This document shows positions 45,361-57,689 of a stretch of 64,000 bases of DNA, one piece after another; positions within the stretch are counted from its first letter, which is position 1; every line of letters begins with the position of its first letter. The position numbers and the translations under genes are program-made. Below the pieces are notes generated by a model. It saw nothing but the letters and a program-made list of their open reading frames with translations. It did not search any database and was not told the DNA's origin. This DNA comes from Symsagittifera roscoffensis (taxonomy: Eukaryota > Xenacoelomorpha > Acoela > Convolutidae): contig NC_087066.1 in the NCBI RefSeq assembly GCF_963678635.1, positions 20,741,996 through 20,805,995 on the forward strand, read 5' to 3'.

Positions 45361-46980
45361 CCGCCATTGAAAGTTGGCTTATCTGGATGCAGAGAGCTTA
45401 AGCCGACAATGATGAAGCCGAAGATTCTCTAGCAGACTAAAAGTAACGAAGTTCTGTGTTACTAAACGCTATGGTAGCTTTCTATAAAAAGCGTGCTTCA
45501 GTAGGAACTAGTAAAGAGTAGTTAAGTTTGAATTGTCGTAAAACTGAACATAACAACTTAGTCAGCAAAAAAGCAGCAATTGATTCAATTAATTTTGTTA
45601 AATTAGTTGCTAGTCTGAAAAAAATATATGTTCCGATTTGATACCGCCAGCAAATGTAAAAAAAATATCAAAAAACAAAAATTGATATGTATGACTTTTT
45701 CCTCAAGACAAAGTTTTTTGTGTGTGGTTATCATTGTCAATGGAAAACATCTTTTTCGACATACAATTCATTGAAAAAATCATCGGTGAGTCTGTGCGAA
45801 TCCAGGATTTAAAAATACTTGACGAGATTCAACCTGTTTTGAAATTATAGACAAAATGAAGCTTCGCAAGACTTTCGATACATCACAACCATTGACTGGC
45901 AAACAAATAGACAAAAAGTAAAAAAGTCGGCACCGATACGCATATAATAGCTCATTAGGCATCATACGATTCAGTCAAAAATAACTAATGGTATTAAGAA
46001 AAAAAATTCATGAAGAATATTCTTTGGAAAACTGAGTTGAGTTGAGTAGAATTTTTGAATAAGTTTTACAAAAGCCAAAATAACTCTGAGACAATGCCGA
46101 GATTTTGATTTAATACCTAAACTTGTGACAACTATTTGCGATTTAGGGTACCCGAGAACGGTTTTTTTTGGACCGAGCGGTTCACAACTTTCAACTCAAG
46201 CTTTCAAAGACAAGACAAACAGGGAAAAAGGGTATGTCGGAATGGCAATAAAAGATTTGAGCAAGGTAAGGGACATTGTTAGGAGAACAACTGATGAGAG
46301 GTTCTGGCCAGATAATGCCTCAGCCACGCGCCTCAACCAATAAAATGAATGATTCATTAGCTGAAATAAAAGGCAGACCCTTAAGAAAGATTCACAAAAA
46401 AACAGTACAGGCACTAAATGATATAAACTGTCAGGACGGGTTGGGACGTTATTGTCTCTGTGGCCTTAAATATTCAGTCCAAGATAAGTTCATTGGAAAC
46501 TATTTTTCAGCAGACAGACATATTTTTGTCAGAATTGAGGAAACATGATGACTCTGAGAAAAAAATATGTGAATTGAAGCGGCCGCATATTTACACAGTA
46601 AAAGAACGTCAGACAACAAAAGACAAATATTCAAATTAATCAAAAACTATCTGGAAAAAAGTCTTGGCCGTTGCCACTAATTCAAAGCTTCAATAATTAT
46701 CCAATCAAAACATCGCAATTATTGATGAACTTGTTTAAAAATAATTTATGGAATTGTTTTTAAATGAGTCAGAAACTTCTGAGCCTTCTATTTTTTCTGG
46801 TTTTCACATTTTCTACTTACTGCTAACCTGTAAGTTGTTTCGATCTTTTTTAGCCAAAATTTTTCGATTCTAAACTATAGCTTGCGTTTCAGCTCTCTGC
46901 TTCTCAAATGTTTGCAAGTGTTAATTGCCTGCCTCTCTTTCTTAATGTGCAGCGACCAAAAATTAAGTAACTTAATGACG

Positions 46981-47175
46981 CTGGTCGATTATCTTCCAAT
47001 TACACTCCGATTTACCACTCACACGACCACACCGCCTTATATGCTATCCAACGGGAGTAACCTCTTTTCGGTGTTCCTCAATCCTTCTAGTGAGATGTCG
47101 AACCGTTTCACCAACTTAGTTGGATTTGCACCCACGACATTCTAGTCTGTATACCATTGTTGATTTCAGCTCATT
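46981..47175 (-). pseudogene. GIY-YIG-like endonuclease remnant, copy 1
   Basis: The minus strand reads STMVYRLECRGCKSN, then a TAA where Tyr is expected, then VGETVRHLTRRIEEHRKE, a stop within PVG-HIRRCG, and SECNWKIIDQ. The VY..C..C....YVG-x-T-R-x-L..R..EH layout is that of the GIY-YIG nuclease at the C-terminus of Penelope-like elements, including the Cys pair. Two stops inactivate it. Confidence 0.6.
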
Positions 47176-47653
47176 AAAAAAAGAGGATTATAATGAGAGC
47201 ATGGAATTTGTCATTTTTGGCGCCGTGAGTTTTCTCTGCGCATCGGCAGTTTTTGGCACGTTTTTTTTTGCTAATTTCTGACTGTGATTTCAAGTTTCAC
47301 GGTTATTTTTCAAGTTTTGGTCAAAACAGGAATTGGTTTTACGTCATGGAAAAACAATTATACGAAGCACAACTTACCCAATTACTAGAATAGGAACAGT
47401 TTAAGAATCATGAGAACAAGAACGATTCAGTTGTTCTGAAATTTGATAGAAATCTGATAAACATTTAATGTGTGCCCAAAAACTGCACAGCAACTCAAAG
47501 AACAAAGATCCACATTGACAAATGGTTGATATCAAGTACCTAAATCCCACATGTTTTTCACTTCGTCGACCAGCATGTTGGTTTTTGATCTGTTTATAGG
47601 TCAACGATCGCGTTACGTTTTTTAGGCCATTAGTCGAAGGAATTCTTAGTTTT

Positions 47654-48285
47654 CGACATACATACAAATGCAACCCTTTAGCTGGGTATCGGATCCCCGA
47701 CCTAAAAGATTAAAAATAAAAACGGGGCTCGAAATCTTTTTGAGCTTTAGGTAAAAATAGCAACAGTTATATTTTGGATTTGTTCGAGATGGATTGGCCC
47801 TTTCTTCTACCTCAACAACTCAAACAATGAAACAAGTAACTCACTGAAAATAAATCAATTGTTCGGGGCATGACAACATTTAAATGATTTTAGTAATTGT
47901 TTTAATTTTACTGGGCACCGGGTCTCCAATTCCACTATTTCCGAGAAGTAGTTCGTTTTCCTGATCATCGCGCTGTTTTCATCTATTGTTAAATGAAAAA
48001 TCTTGATAAAGTCTCAACCTTGGTTGAAATGATACGACTCCTCACGAGTATCGACTACCAGAAAGCACATCTAATGGTTCTTGTCCAAATTGCGCAGTAC
48101 GAGGGTGGGCATTCGGCCAAAAACTCAAAAAGCCTTTTTGCTTCAAGCAGCTAGGTGATAATTGTTAGATCTTTTTGGTTACAATCTGTTCAAAACCCAG
48201 TTCTGGAGGTTTCTGGAAACTATTTATTACTAGTATAGGAGTTGTTGCATCCGTTTCTATTCCTAAGTAGAGGGGATTCTTAGCA
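47654..48285. repeat. Long direct repeat, left copy
   Basis: About 630 bases nearly identical to 49013-49651 (offset about 1358): only some fifteen to twenty differences by eye. On the minus strand part of it reads LGIETDATTPILVINSFQKP with PELGFEQIVTKK, which the other copy also preserves. Confidence 0.85.
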
Positions 48286-49012
48286 TTGCACCCCAATTGA
48301 ACGAACCTTCAGTATCTTGTGTACTGCAAAGATATTCCCGCTTAAGTCTTCAGCTTAAGTTAGCTTTGTCATCGTGCAGAGTTCATGATATCTGCAGTCA
48401 TCATTTTGAAAACTCCGTCATCAGCTCTAAATTCAACTTTTTTGCAGTTTGACTCATTTGTTCCACTTTCTTTTTGGTTCTTTAAAATTGTACAATTTTC
48501 ACTGCTGAAAAATAAGAGTTTTTCTAGTCAAAAGAGTTTCTAGTCAATAAGAGTTTATTTTATTTTGAAATTTTTTTCAATGGTTGACTGTTTCAGTTTT
48601 GTTTGTCTTCTTCTATGTATGGTTTCTGGTTTTCATTGATAATGATTTGCAACGATCCACTATTTTGATAATGCTCCTCGAATCAAGGAAAAAAGAGGTT
48701 TTCAACCTAATGATTATACCAAAAAATCACGAAAAAAAAGCTGAGAAAAAAATTATTGTTAGGATCATATTAGGATTTAATGCAGGGGATTAAGTAAATG
48801 CAAAACTTAAAATGGCGTAGACCATCAATTTCAGCCATCCTCTGAAGGTAAACTATTTCATGCAAAAATTTGCAGTTCTCGAACGCAACACCTTTGCTAT
48901 GTGCAACAGTAAAAAAAATTCAGTTGAAACAGAAAAATTTGGTACATTATTGCGCTCAAGTATTCTAGATCACACTTCGAGTTACGTTTCTTAGGCCATT
49001 ATTCTTATTTTT

Positions 49013-49651
49013 TGACATACATACAAATGCAACCCTTTAGCTGGGTATTGGATCCCCGACCTTAAAGATTAAAAATAAAAACGGGGCTCGAAATCTTTTT
49101 GAGCTTTAGGTAAATTTAGCGACAGTTATATTTTGGATTTGTTAGAGATGGATTGGCCCTTTCTTCTACCTCAACAACTCAAACAATGAAACAAGTAACT
49201 CACTGAAAATAAATCAATTGTTCGGGGCATGACAACATTTAAATGATTTTTGTAATTGTTTTAATTTTACTGGGCACCGGGTCTCCAATTCCACTATTTC
49301 CGAGAACTAGTTCGTTTTCCTGATCATTGTGCTGTTTCCATCTATTGTTAAATGAAAATTCTTGATAAAGTCTCAACCTTGGTTGAAATGATACGACTCC
49401 TCACGAGTATCGACTACCAGAAAGCACATCTAATGGTTCTTGTCCAAATTGCGCAGTACGAGGGTGAGCATCCCGCCAAAAACTCAAAAAGCTCTTTTGC
49501 TTCAAGCAGCTAGGTGATAATTGTTAGATCTTTTTGGTTACAATCTGTTTAAAACCCAGTTCTGGAGGTTTCTGGTAACTATTTATTACTAGTATAGGAG
49601 CTGTTGCATCCGTTTCTATTCCTAAGTAGAGGATATTCTTAGCATTGCACG
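49013..49651. repeat. Long direct repeat, right copy
   Basis: Partner of 47654-48285. It then jumps directly into sequence equivalent to 48757 onward, so about 470 bases present after the left copy are missing here. A 54.45-54.80 kb segment is a third, more diverged copy of its 3' half. Confidence 0.85.
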
Positions 49652-50317
49652 CTGAGAAAAAAATTATTGTTAGGATCATATTAGGATTTAATGCGGGGGG
49701 ATTAGGTAAAATGCGAAACTTAAAATGGCGTCGACCATCAATTTTAGCCATCATCTGAAGGTAAACTATTTCATGCAAAAAACTGCAGTTCTCGAACGCA
49801 ACATCTTTGCTAAGTGCAACAGTAAAAAAATTTTTGTTGAAACAGAAAAATTTGATACATTAATGCGCTCAAGTATTCTAGATTACACTTAACGTGAACA
49901 ATCTTTTTGTAGTTTGAGTTGGACGTGGAGGAACAATTCAAGAATGTGTTTAAACTTCAACTTAAGTTGGTGTCTCAGCATGGGCGGGTCTGGAACTTTC
50001 TCGAGGGAGGCGGATTTGAAAAAAAATCTTCGCAAAATTTTTCGACCTTTCTTTTAGGTCAACCAAACCGACTTTTTGAGCTTTCCTAAAGCACTAAAAA
50101 GTCCCTGTTTCGGCCAAATTGTCTGCGCCACAGGCAAGATTTTCAAAAAAAAAGCCAAAAAAGGCGTTTTTAGGCTCTTTTTGAAAGATAGGAGATTTTG
50201 ATATTAATTAAACACACGAAATAAAATGTGGCATCGAACTTTATCGAGGGCGAGAGTTGCTGGAGTTTTGTCTGATACTCAAGGAGTGGCCATTTCTCGG
50301 AAAAGTTTTATGCTTCC

Positions 50318-50640
50318 TGTGATGATCTAAAAAATCATTGAAGTTAGAACTTTTCATATGAAACTTAAAGAGAATAAAATTTTAAACTAAATTGATCTGT
50401 TATTGCTTAACTTTCTTCGACACTTTATTGCAATGTGTCTTATCGTAATACATGAGTTACATTTCTTACCCATTGAAGGATAACACTTACGTCCCTGCAG
50501 TTTTCCCTCGCAGCCTGGGCTTCCAATTTATTTGATTGTAACATTTACTAATGTTTCAGGGTTGTCTGAAGGTTGACCTAGAATTGTGTGCAAATTCCTT
50601 CATTAATCTTAAGCTTGGAGGTCACAGCAAATTAGTGTGT
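50318..50640 (+). repeat. LTR-derived segment inside array unit
   Basis: TGTGATGATCT.. followed by GAAGTTAGAAC, TGAAACTTAAAG and TTGATCTGTT matches the LTR start of the Gypsy element at 59388. The preceding ~100 bases match the other array units, so an LTR inserted in the unit before it was multiplied. Confidence 0.65.
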
Positions 50641-51844
50641 CTGATCGCTAAACTGTTTTTCGGTGAGTGGTTTTCATTGTCAATGGAAAATATCTTTTTC
50701 GACAAACCATGCATCGGAAAAACCAATGCCGAATCTGTGCAAACCCAGGATTAGAAAATACCTGACGAGATTCAATATGTTTCGAACAAATAAACAAAAT
50801 AAAGCTTCTCAAGACTTTCGATACGTCACAATCATTGCCTGGCAAACTAATTGACAAAAAATGCTTCAAGAAACCTCTTTGGAAAACTGAGCTGAAGTAG
50901 CAAAAATTTTAAATAAAATTAACAAAAGCCAAAATAACTCTAAGACAATACCGAGATATTGACATAATTTTGAATCTTGTGACAACCATTTGCAATAACG
51001 GGATTTTTTCGGTTCACAATTTCGAATTTAAGCTTTGAAAGACAGAGACAAACAGGGAGAAAGGGGATAGCGGAATGGCAGTAAGAGACTTGAGCAAGGT
51101 AAGGGACATAGTTAAGAGAACAACTGATGAGAGATTTTGACAATCGGGCAAAAATTATTTTCTGCGTCAAGCAAGAGATAATGCCTCAGCCACGCGCCTC
51201 GACCAATTTAAAAAAAATGATTAATTAGCTGAATTATAAGGCATACTTTTAGGAAAGATACACAAAAAAAACAGTACAGGTACTAGATGAGATAAACTGC
51301 CCAGATGGGTTGAGACGTTATTGTCTCTGGGACCGCAATTTTCAGCAGTCCAAGAAAACTTCAATAAAATCTACTTTCAGCAGACAGACATATTTTTGTC
51401 AGAACTGAGGAAACATGATGATTCTGATGAACAAACATGTGAAATTGAACCGGCTGCAAATTTAAAGAGAAAAAGTTTCCAAAAGATAGATATTCAATTC
51501 TATCGAATATTATTAAAAATGTCTCGGCCGTCGCCATTATTTCAAAACTTCAATAATTATCCAATCAAAACAGCGCAATTATTGATGAATATCTTAAAAC
51601 AAACATTATGAAATTATTTTTTAGTTTAGCCACAAATTTCTGAGTCTTCTATTTTTTTTGGTTTTCACATTTTATATTTATTGCTTTTTTATGCTAGCCT
51701 GTAAGTTGTTTCGTTTTTTAGCCTAAATTTTTCAATTCTGAACTATAGCTGAGGTTTCAACTCTTCTTTTCTCAAATTGTCGCGAGTGCTAAATGTCTGC
51801 CTCTATTTCTTAATGTGCAGCGATTACTAACCTAATGACGCTGG

Positions 51845-52010
51845 CGGCCTGCTGGTCGATAATCTTCCATTTACACTCCGATTTACCCATCACACTACCA
51901 CACTGCCTTAAATGCTATCCAACGGGAGTATTCTCTTTTCGGTGTTCCTCAATCCTTTAAGTGAGATGTCGGACCATTTTGTCAACATAGATGGATTTAG
52001 GCACACTGAT
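51845..52010 (-). pseudogene. GIY-YIG-like endonuclease remnant, copy 2
   Basis: The aligned copy reads KSIYVDKMVRHLT, a stop, RIEEHRKENTPVG, a stop, HLRQCG, then SECKWKIID. The Tyr lost in copy 1 is kept here, but the following Gly is Asp. Both copies share the stop after PVG, so the lesion predates the duplication. Confidence 0.6.
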
Positions 52011-53070
52011 TTTGAATTTTATCTGCGATCGGCAATATTGCGCACATTTTTTGCTACTTTCTGGCTGTGATTCCCTTGAATTGTGACTATCAAGATGTCA
52101 GTGAATCGCTACTAATCGCAAGGCTTCGCTTTTAAGTTTCTCAGCCCTTTTTTTGTTGTTTTTGCCTCCACTTCGCCATGTGAACGTACTGTGGAAAACA
52201 CTGTGAACAGTTTTTTCAATCACTTTTTTCTTGTATTGAAGGGAGAGGAGTTTCAAAAATTTAGTTTTCTACTTGTATCTGTTGGTTCCTGATACCATCC
52301 AGAGTTAACTTTCATGTTTGTGTCAAAATGGGAATTGGTTGCTTGTGCGTCATGGAAAAAAGTATACGAAGCACAACTTACCCAAATTACTAGAATAGGG
52401 ACATTGAGAATCAAAAGAACAAGAACGATTCTGTTGTTCTAAAAATTGACAAAAAAAACATTGATTGTGTGCTCAAAAACTACGCAGCAACTGAAAATAA
52501 AAAAAACCCATTGACCAAATGTTTTCCACTGCGCCGACCAGCCAGTTGGTTTTTGATCTGCTTATAGGTCAACAAACGCGTTACGTTTTTTATGGCTTAT
52601 CGATACCTTTAGCTACGTTCTTTAGGCCAAAAAAAGTTGAGAAAGAAAAACAAAAAACAAAATTACTGTTTGTATCAGAAATGTATCACGCTCCATCACA
52701 TAATAGGAATTAGTGCAGGGAATTAAGTAAAATGCTACATTTAAAATGGAGTTGACCATCAATTTTAGTCATCCTCTGAACGAAAAGTGTTTCATGCAAA
52801 AAATGTAGTTCTCGAATGCATGAGTAAAAAAAATTTATTGTTGAAACTGAGAAAAAATTTGATACATTAATGCGCACAAATATTCTAGATCAGACTTAAC
52901 CTGAACAATTTGTCCAGCTCAGAAATTATTTCTTACAGAATTGAGATAAAGCTATAACAAAACCAAATAAGAAGTTTGTAGATGCAAAAAATATCATTTT
53001 GTAGTTTGAGTTGAGAAAAAAATTGATGACTGTGTTTAAATTTTGAACTGAAGTTGGTGTCTCAGCAGCG

Positions 53071-53410
53071 GCGGATCTAGGATTTCCTCGAGGGGGTGTA
53101 TTTAAAAATAATCTTCGCAATTTCTATCGACCTTTCTTTTAGAAAATCGACTCTTCGATCTCTCCCAAAGCAAAAAAAAGTCCCTGCTTTGGCCAAATTT
53201 TTTGCGCCACAGGCAAAAATTTGAAAAAAATGCCAAAAAGGCGTTTTAGGGACTTTTTTGAAAATTATGACCAAAAAATGCGTTTTTTTGGCGCGCGTTC
53301 CCCCTCAAAGTTACTATAAATAGGTGCCAAAGGCACCCTTAGAAAATTCTAGGGTCGTCACCAAAACTGGATTTTCCCGCCCCTTTCCTAAATCCCCCTC
53401 CTCTGTGTCT
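53071..53410. mobile_element. MITE-like element, CAGCGGCGGATCTAGG end
   Basis: Left end CAGCGGCGGATCTAGGATTT. The right end TAAATCCCCCTCCTCTG has a complement that begins CAGAGGAGGGGGATTTA. The core includes GGCGCGCGTTCCCCCTCAAA. Same family as 4268-4545. Partial copies near 49975-50165 and 55735-55870 occupy equivalent places in the other array units, so the insertion is older than the array. Confidence 0.6.
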
Positions 53411-53660
53411 CGGCACTTGAAAGTGCAATAGCAACAAGCACGGCTTACCCATTATACAAACAGTTTTGTTTTATCGCTTTTTTGGCCAGCATTTGTGATG
53501 AATTGAAATCCGATTTTGGTTTTTGGAATATTTCCCCTGATCATAATTAATTAAACATACGGTATAAAATGTGGCATCGAACTTTATTGGTGCCGGGAGC
53601 TGCTGGATTTTTGTCTGATGCTTCAGGCTTGGCCATTTCTCGGAAAATTGTTATGCTTCC

Positions 53661-54090
53661 TGTGATAATCTGAAAATTTATTGAAGTCAGAACATTTGGT
53701 ATGAAACTTAAAAAGAATAAATTCATAAACTTAGCTGATCTGTTGTTGCTTAACTTACTTCGACTTTTTGTTGCAATGTGTTTTATCGTACCACATGATT
53801 TACGTTTCTGACCCCTTGAAGGACAAGATTTACGCCCAAGCAGTTTTCCCTAGCAGCCTGGACATTTATTTTATTTTAGTTTCATGCTGAAAGTTTGATC
53901 AAATTATCACAACAACGCAAGTAATACTAGATTTTTTAAAAGCGAAAACAAACATGCTGATGCGGGTCATTTCTCTGACGCAGCATTGGAAAGCTCTGAA
54001 ATCAGCACTAAAAGAATCATGTTTCTCGCATGAAAACTCATCAGCAGAGCAGCCGCATAGAAAAGCGTCGTTATTGGCCTATCTTTGTTC
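53661..54090 (+). repeat. LTR-derived segment plus Gypsy internal fragment
   Basis: Starts TGTGATAATCTG. From about 53880 (TTTCATGCTGAAAG) it continues with sequence matching 57150-57350, the internal region of the Gypsy copy downstream (shared GAAATCAGCACTAAAAG). The LTR and internal part are therefore joined by a deletion. Confidence 0.65.
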
Positions 54091-56603
54091 ATTTCATCTA
54101 GAGACTTCCTGACAAATTTGAGCAACTCGAGATAACATCACCAATTTCAGATTTTGTGGATAAATATTAATCTATATATGTGTTTCCAGATATAAATTTT
54201 TCTGGGTGATCCGAGCAGCTAGATAACCCAAAGATTCTAACAAAATTAGTTAGCTCATGTAGCGTTAACGCTCAAACAAAGGCCGTTCTGCGTGACTCAG
54301 GAGCATTTTTTTAAAATGGCGAGACTTTGACTAATGGGATTGATAAGCCATACTTGGTTGTTGTTAGTTTTACTCAACCTGAATGTACGACAAAATTTAG
54401 AGAAATTATATTTTGTTTCTTCGTCACACTTACCATTTGGATAGTGTATTTTCTTACACTCGGGGTTAATTTTCTTGATCATTGCGCTGCTTACATGTAT
54501 TGTTAAATAAAAAATCTTGAGAACTTCGCAACCATGGCTGAAATGATCTGACTCCTAACGAGATTCGACTACGAAAAGGCACATCAAAAAACTCTTGTCC
54601 CAACTGTGCAGTGCAAGGGTGAACATCCGACCAAAAACGCAAAAAAATCATTTGCTTTGAATCAGCTAGGTGATAATTGTTAGATATTTTTTGGTAAAAT
54701 TTATTTCAAATACAGTTCAGAGGTTTCTTGAAACCATTTTTTAGTAATATGGGAACCGTCGCATCCGTTTCTGTTCCACGGTGGAGGGTATTCTCCCCAA
54801 GCCATGCATTGCACACAATTCAACGAACGTTCAGTACCTTTTGTACTGCAAAGTTCTTCCCGTCTAAGTCTTCATCTTAACTTAGTTTTGTCTTTGCGCA
54901 AATTTCATGCTATCTGATGTCACCATTTTGAAAACTTCGTGACTCTGGTTTGGCGCCTCTATATTTGTTTTTAACCCCCTTGGGGGATCATCAGCTCCAA
55001 TTGTAACTTTTGCTGTTTGACTCATTTTTTCAGCTTTTCTTTGGGTTCTTCAAAATTTACAATTCTCACTTTTTTGAAACTATTCCAAATGGTTGCACCG
55101 GTATGGAAGTTTTAGCTACACTCCGTGCTTGCCTTTTTTAAAATTTTGTTTATCTTCTTCTATGTATGGTTTCTGGTTTTCGTTGATAATAAGTTGTCAA
55201 GATCCACTAGATTGATAATGCTCCACAAATTAGGAAAAAAAATGTTTTTTTTGCCAACCTATTTTTTAGGCAAAACAATCAAGAAAAAAATTGAAAAAAC
55301 AATAAATAAAATTTTTGTTTTTGTCACAAATGTCGCATCACACTTCATCACTTGTTAGGATTTGTTGCAGGTGATTAATTAAAGACAATACAATTAAAAT
55401 GGCGTCCACCATCAATTTTTTATCATCCTCTGAACAAAAAAAAATTTCATAAAAAGTGCAGTTCTCGAATGGAACACCCTTGCTAACTGCAAAAATAAAA
55501 AATCAAATTGAGAAAAAAATTTGATACGTTAAATCGCACAAATATTCTAGATCACATTAAACGCGAAAAATTTGTTCAGCTCAGATATTATTTCATACAG
55601 AATTGAGGTAAAGCTAAAACAAACGAATAAGAAGTTTGTAGACGCCAAAAAAATATCATTTTGTAATTTGAGGTGGACGTGGACAAAAATGTTTATGAAT
55701 GTGTTTAAATTTTGAAATGAGGTTGGTGTCTCAGCAGGGAAGATCTAGGATTTTTTTCGAGAGGGGCTGATTTTCAAAAAAGTCTTTGCAAGTTTTGTCG
55801 AAATTTCAAAATAGTTCAAAGAGGTTTGAACTCCTGGGGGAACAGCCCCCAGTAAATCCACTCTTGTGTCTCAAGCACCTGATAGTACAATTTTGTTTTA
55901 TCTATTTTATGGCCAGCATTTTTCATGAGTCAAAATCGGTTTTTGTTTTTTGGAACCTTTTCTGGCAAAGTGATCAAAAACAATTTTATAATGAAACACT
56001 CGATAAAAATTGCAACATCGAACTTTTTTAAGCTCGTTAACTCCTGGAGTTTTGTCTGATGCTTCAGGCTTGCCATTTTCTCGGAAAATTTTTAATGTTC
56101 CTGTGTTGATCTGACTTTGAATTTAAAACTTTTGATATGAAAATTAAAGAGAATAAATGTTTGAACTTACCTGATCTGTTGTTGCTCAACTTACTTCAAC
56201 ATTTTTTTGCAATGACTCTTATAGTTACACATGAGTTTTTTTTACCCCTTGAAGGACAAGACTTATGTCCGTGCAGTTTTCTCGCGCAACTTGGACAATC
56301 CGATTTATCTCCATTGTAAGCTTTTTTAAAAATTTTCCGGGTTTTTTGAGGGCTGACTCAGAGTTGTATATTAATTAACCTTAACCTTGGAAGTCACAGC
56401 AAATTAATGTGTCTGATCGCTAAACCATAGACAGTTTTCATATTAGTTAGATTTATGTCTGTTTCAGCATTACTTGCATTAAACAAAGGTTGAGTTTAGA
56501 GTCTGCTGATCTTGGTCCCTAACTGAATTTCATAAACATAACCTCCTCTTCTGTATCAGCGGCGTTTCAAGTGTTGAAAACTTAGAATATCGAGCAGCTT
56601 CAC

Positions 56604-56786
56604 GTAGTCTCTAAAAACAAATCGTCTTCAGAGTTCCCTTGACTCTGAACGGTCGATAGTTCAGCTGCGACCACATGCTCTCTGGCTCTGCAGAAGTCTC
56701 GCAGCACAATGTAGATCTCTTTGAACACAATTTCGTTGAGTTGGTTTGCCGAACCAAGACATTTCGCCTTCATGATTGATGGCACT
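56604..56786 (-). CDS. Exon-like segment, unknown protein
   Basis: The minus-strand 183-base open segment between AGCCTAGGTAG and AC|GTGAAG reads KAKCLGSANQLNEIVFKEIY, VLRDFCRAREHVVAAEL and QSQGNSEDDLFLETT. Composition is protein-like and GC content is higher than its surroundings. I do not recognise the family. It lies inside the second Gypsy element on the opposite strand, so it could be a captured or pre-existing exon. Confidence 0.3.
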
Positions 56787-57238
56787 CTACCTAGGCTGAG
56801 AAAATAATTCGTCTTTTGAACTTCTGGGATTTTTTATGTCTGCCGCCTTGTCAATTTTCCTCTCTGATTGTGTTCTCCCAATGAAAGCAACCAGCCAAGC
56901 CATTGCCACAGAGTTAAATATCTTTTTTGTTCATGTGTTCTTTTTTTGTACCAAAATTAAATTCAACATACATAGCCTCGTATTCATCAAAAAATCTAGA
57001 AATTATCATGAGGTTTAACATGGTTGACACATTGTGACAATTGGTAAAGTCCATTCAATAAAACAGAGACAGCAAAAAACGTAGAATCGCTTCTGAGCCA
57101 ATTTAATAGGCTTTAACAGATCAGATAAGTTCATGTGAAAATTTTTCTGAAGTTTTATGCTAAAAGTTTCATGATCAGATTACCACCAACGACGCAGATG
57201 ATGCTAGATTTAATAGTAGAGTAGGCAATCATGCTGAT

Positions 57239-57625
57239 GTGGGTCAGCTCTCAGAGGCGGAATTAGAAAGCTGTGAAATCAGCACTAAAAGAAAAATGTT
57301 TCTTGCATCAAATCTCATTAGCATAGCCGCCGTATGGAAAAGCGTCGTAATTGATCGCGCTGAGGTGAAACTGCAGATTAAAAAAAATTGTCATACAACA
57401 GTGATATGGTCGAGCATCTTGAATAAACTTGGATGTCCTATTCTAGATGGAACTGCTGGGATTCTAGAAGCATACGATGAGCAAAACCTCTATTTCAAAG
57501 AAAATGCTTTTTGTGACCTGAGCTGGAATGATCGAGTCTCCTCGAAGCTACCTCTCGAAGTTGTGCAATCGAACAAAAGTTTTAGGACTCTCTGGACGCG
57601 CGATCTCTCAACAACCTAGTACTCG
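57239..57625 (+). pseudogene. Gypsy protease region remnant
   Basis: Open 126-codon stretch: VKLQIKKNCHTTVIWSSILN, then KLGCPILDGTAGILEAYDEQ and LPLEVVQSNKSFRTLW-RDL. The order (T-V-I after the active site, later L-x-AYD and a final LW-RDL) is that of the aspartic protease just before Gypsy RT. The DTGA active site itself is degraded (reads KKNCH). Confidence 0.6.
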
Positions 57626-57689
57626 ATACTTGGGCTCTCAGTATTCTGAAGACTAATCACCTTTCAGCGAAGCACGAAAACTTCCGTTG

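Larger units (their letters stand above)
45700..56450 (-). repeat. Degenerate tandem array of a ~5-kb unit (Penelope-like?)
   Basis: The same ordered landmarks recur. GTCAATGGAAAA at 45737 and 50678. GGTAAGGGACAT near 46265 and 51098. CAGACAGACATATTTTTGTC near 46510 and 51378. The nuclease-like region at 47000-47165 and 51850-52005. GTTGGTTTTTGATCTG at 47577 and 52546. TTCTATGTATGGTTTCTGGT at 48610 and 55160. TGGCATCGAACTTTAT near 50230 and 53572, with a decayed match at 56006. Later units lack blocks (47.7-48.7 kb matter is missing from the 52.6 kb copy). The only protein domain found lies on the minus strand. Penelope-like elements often form such partial tandem copies. Confidence 0.7.
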
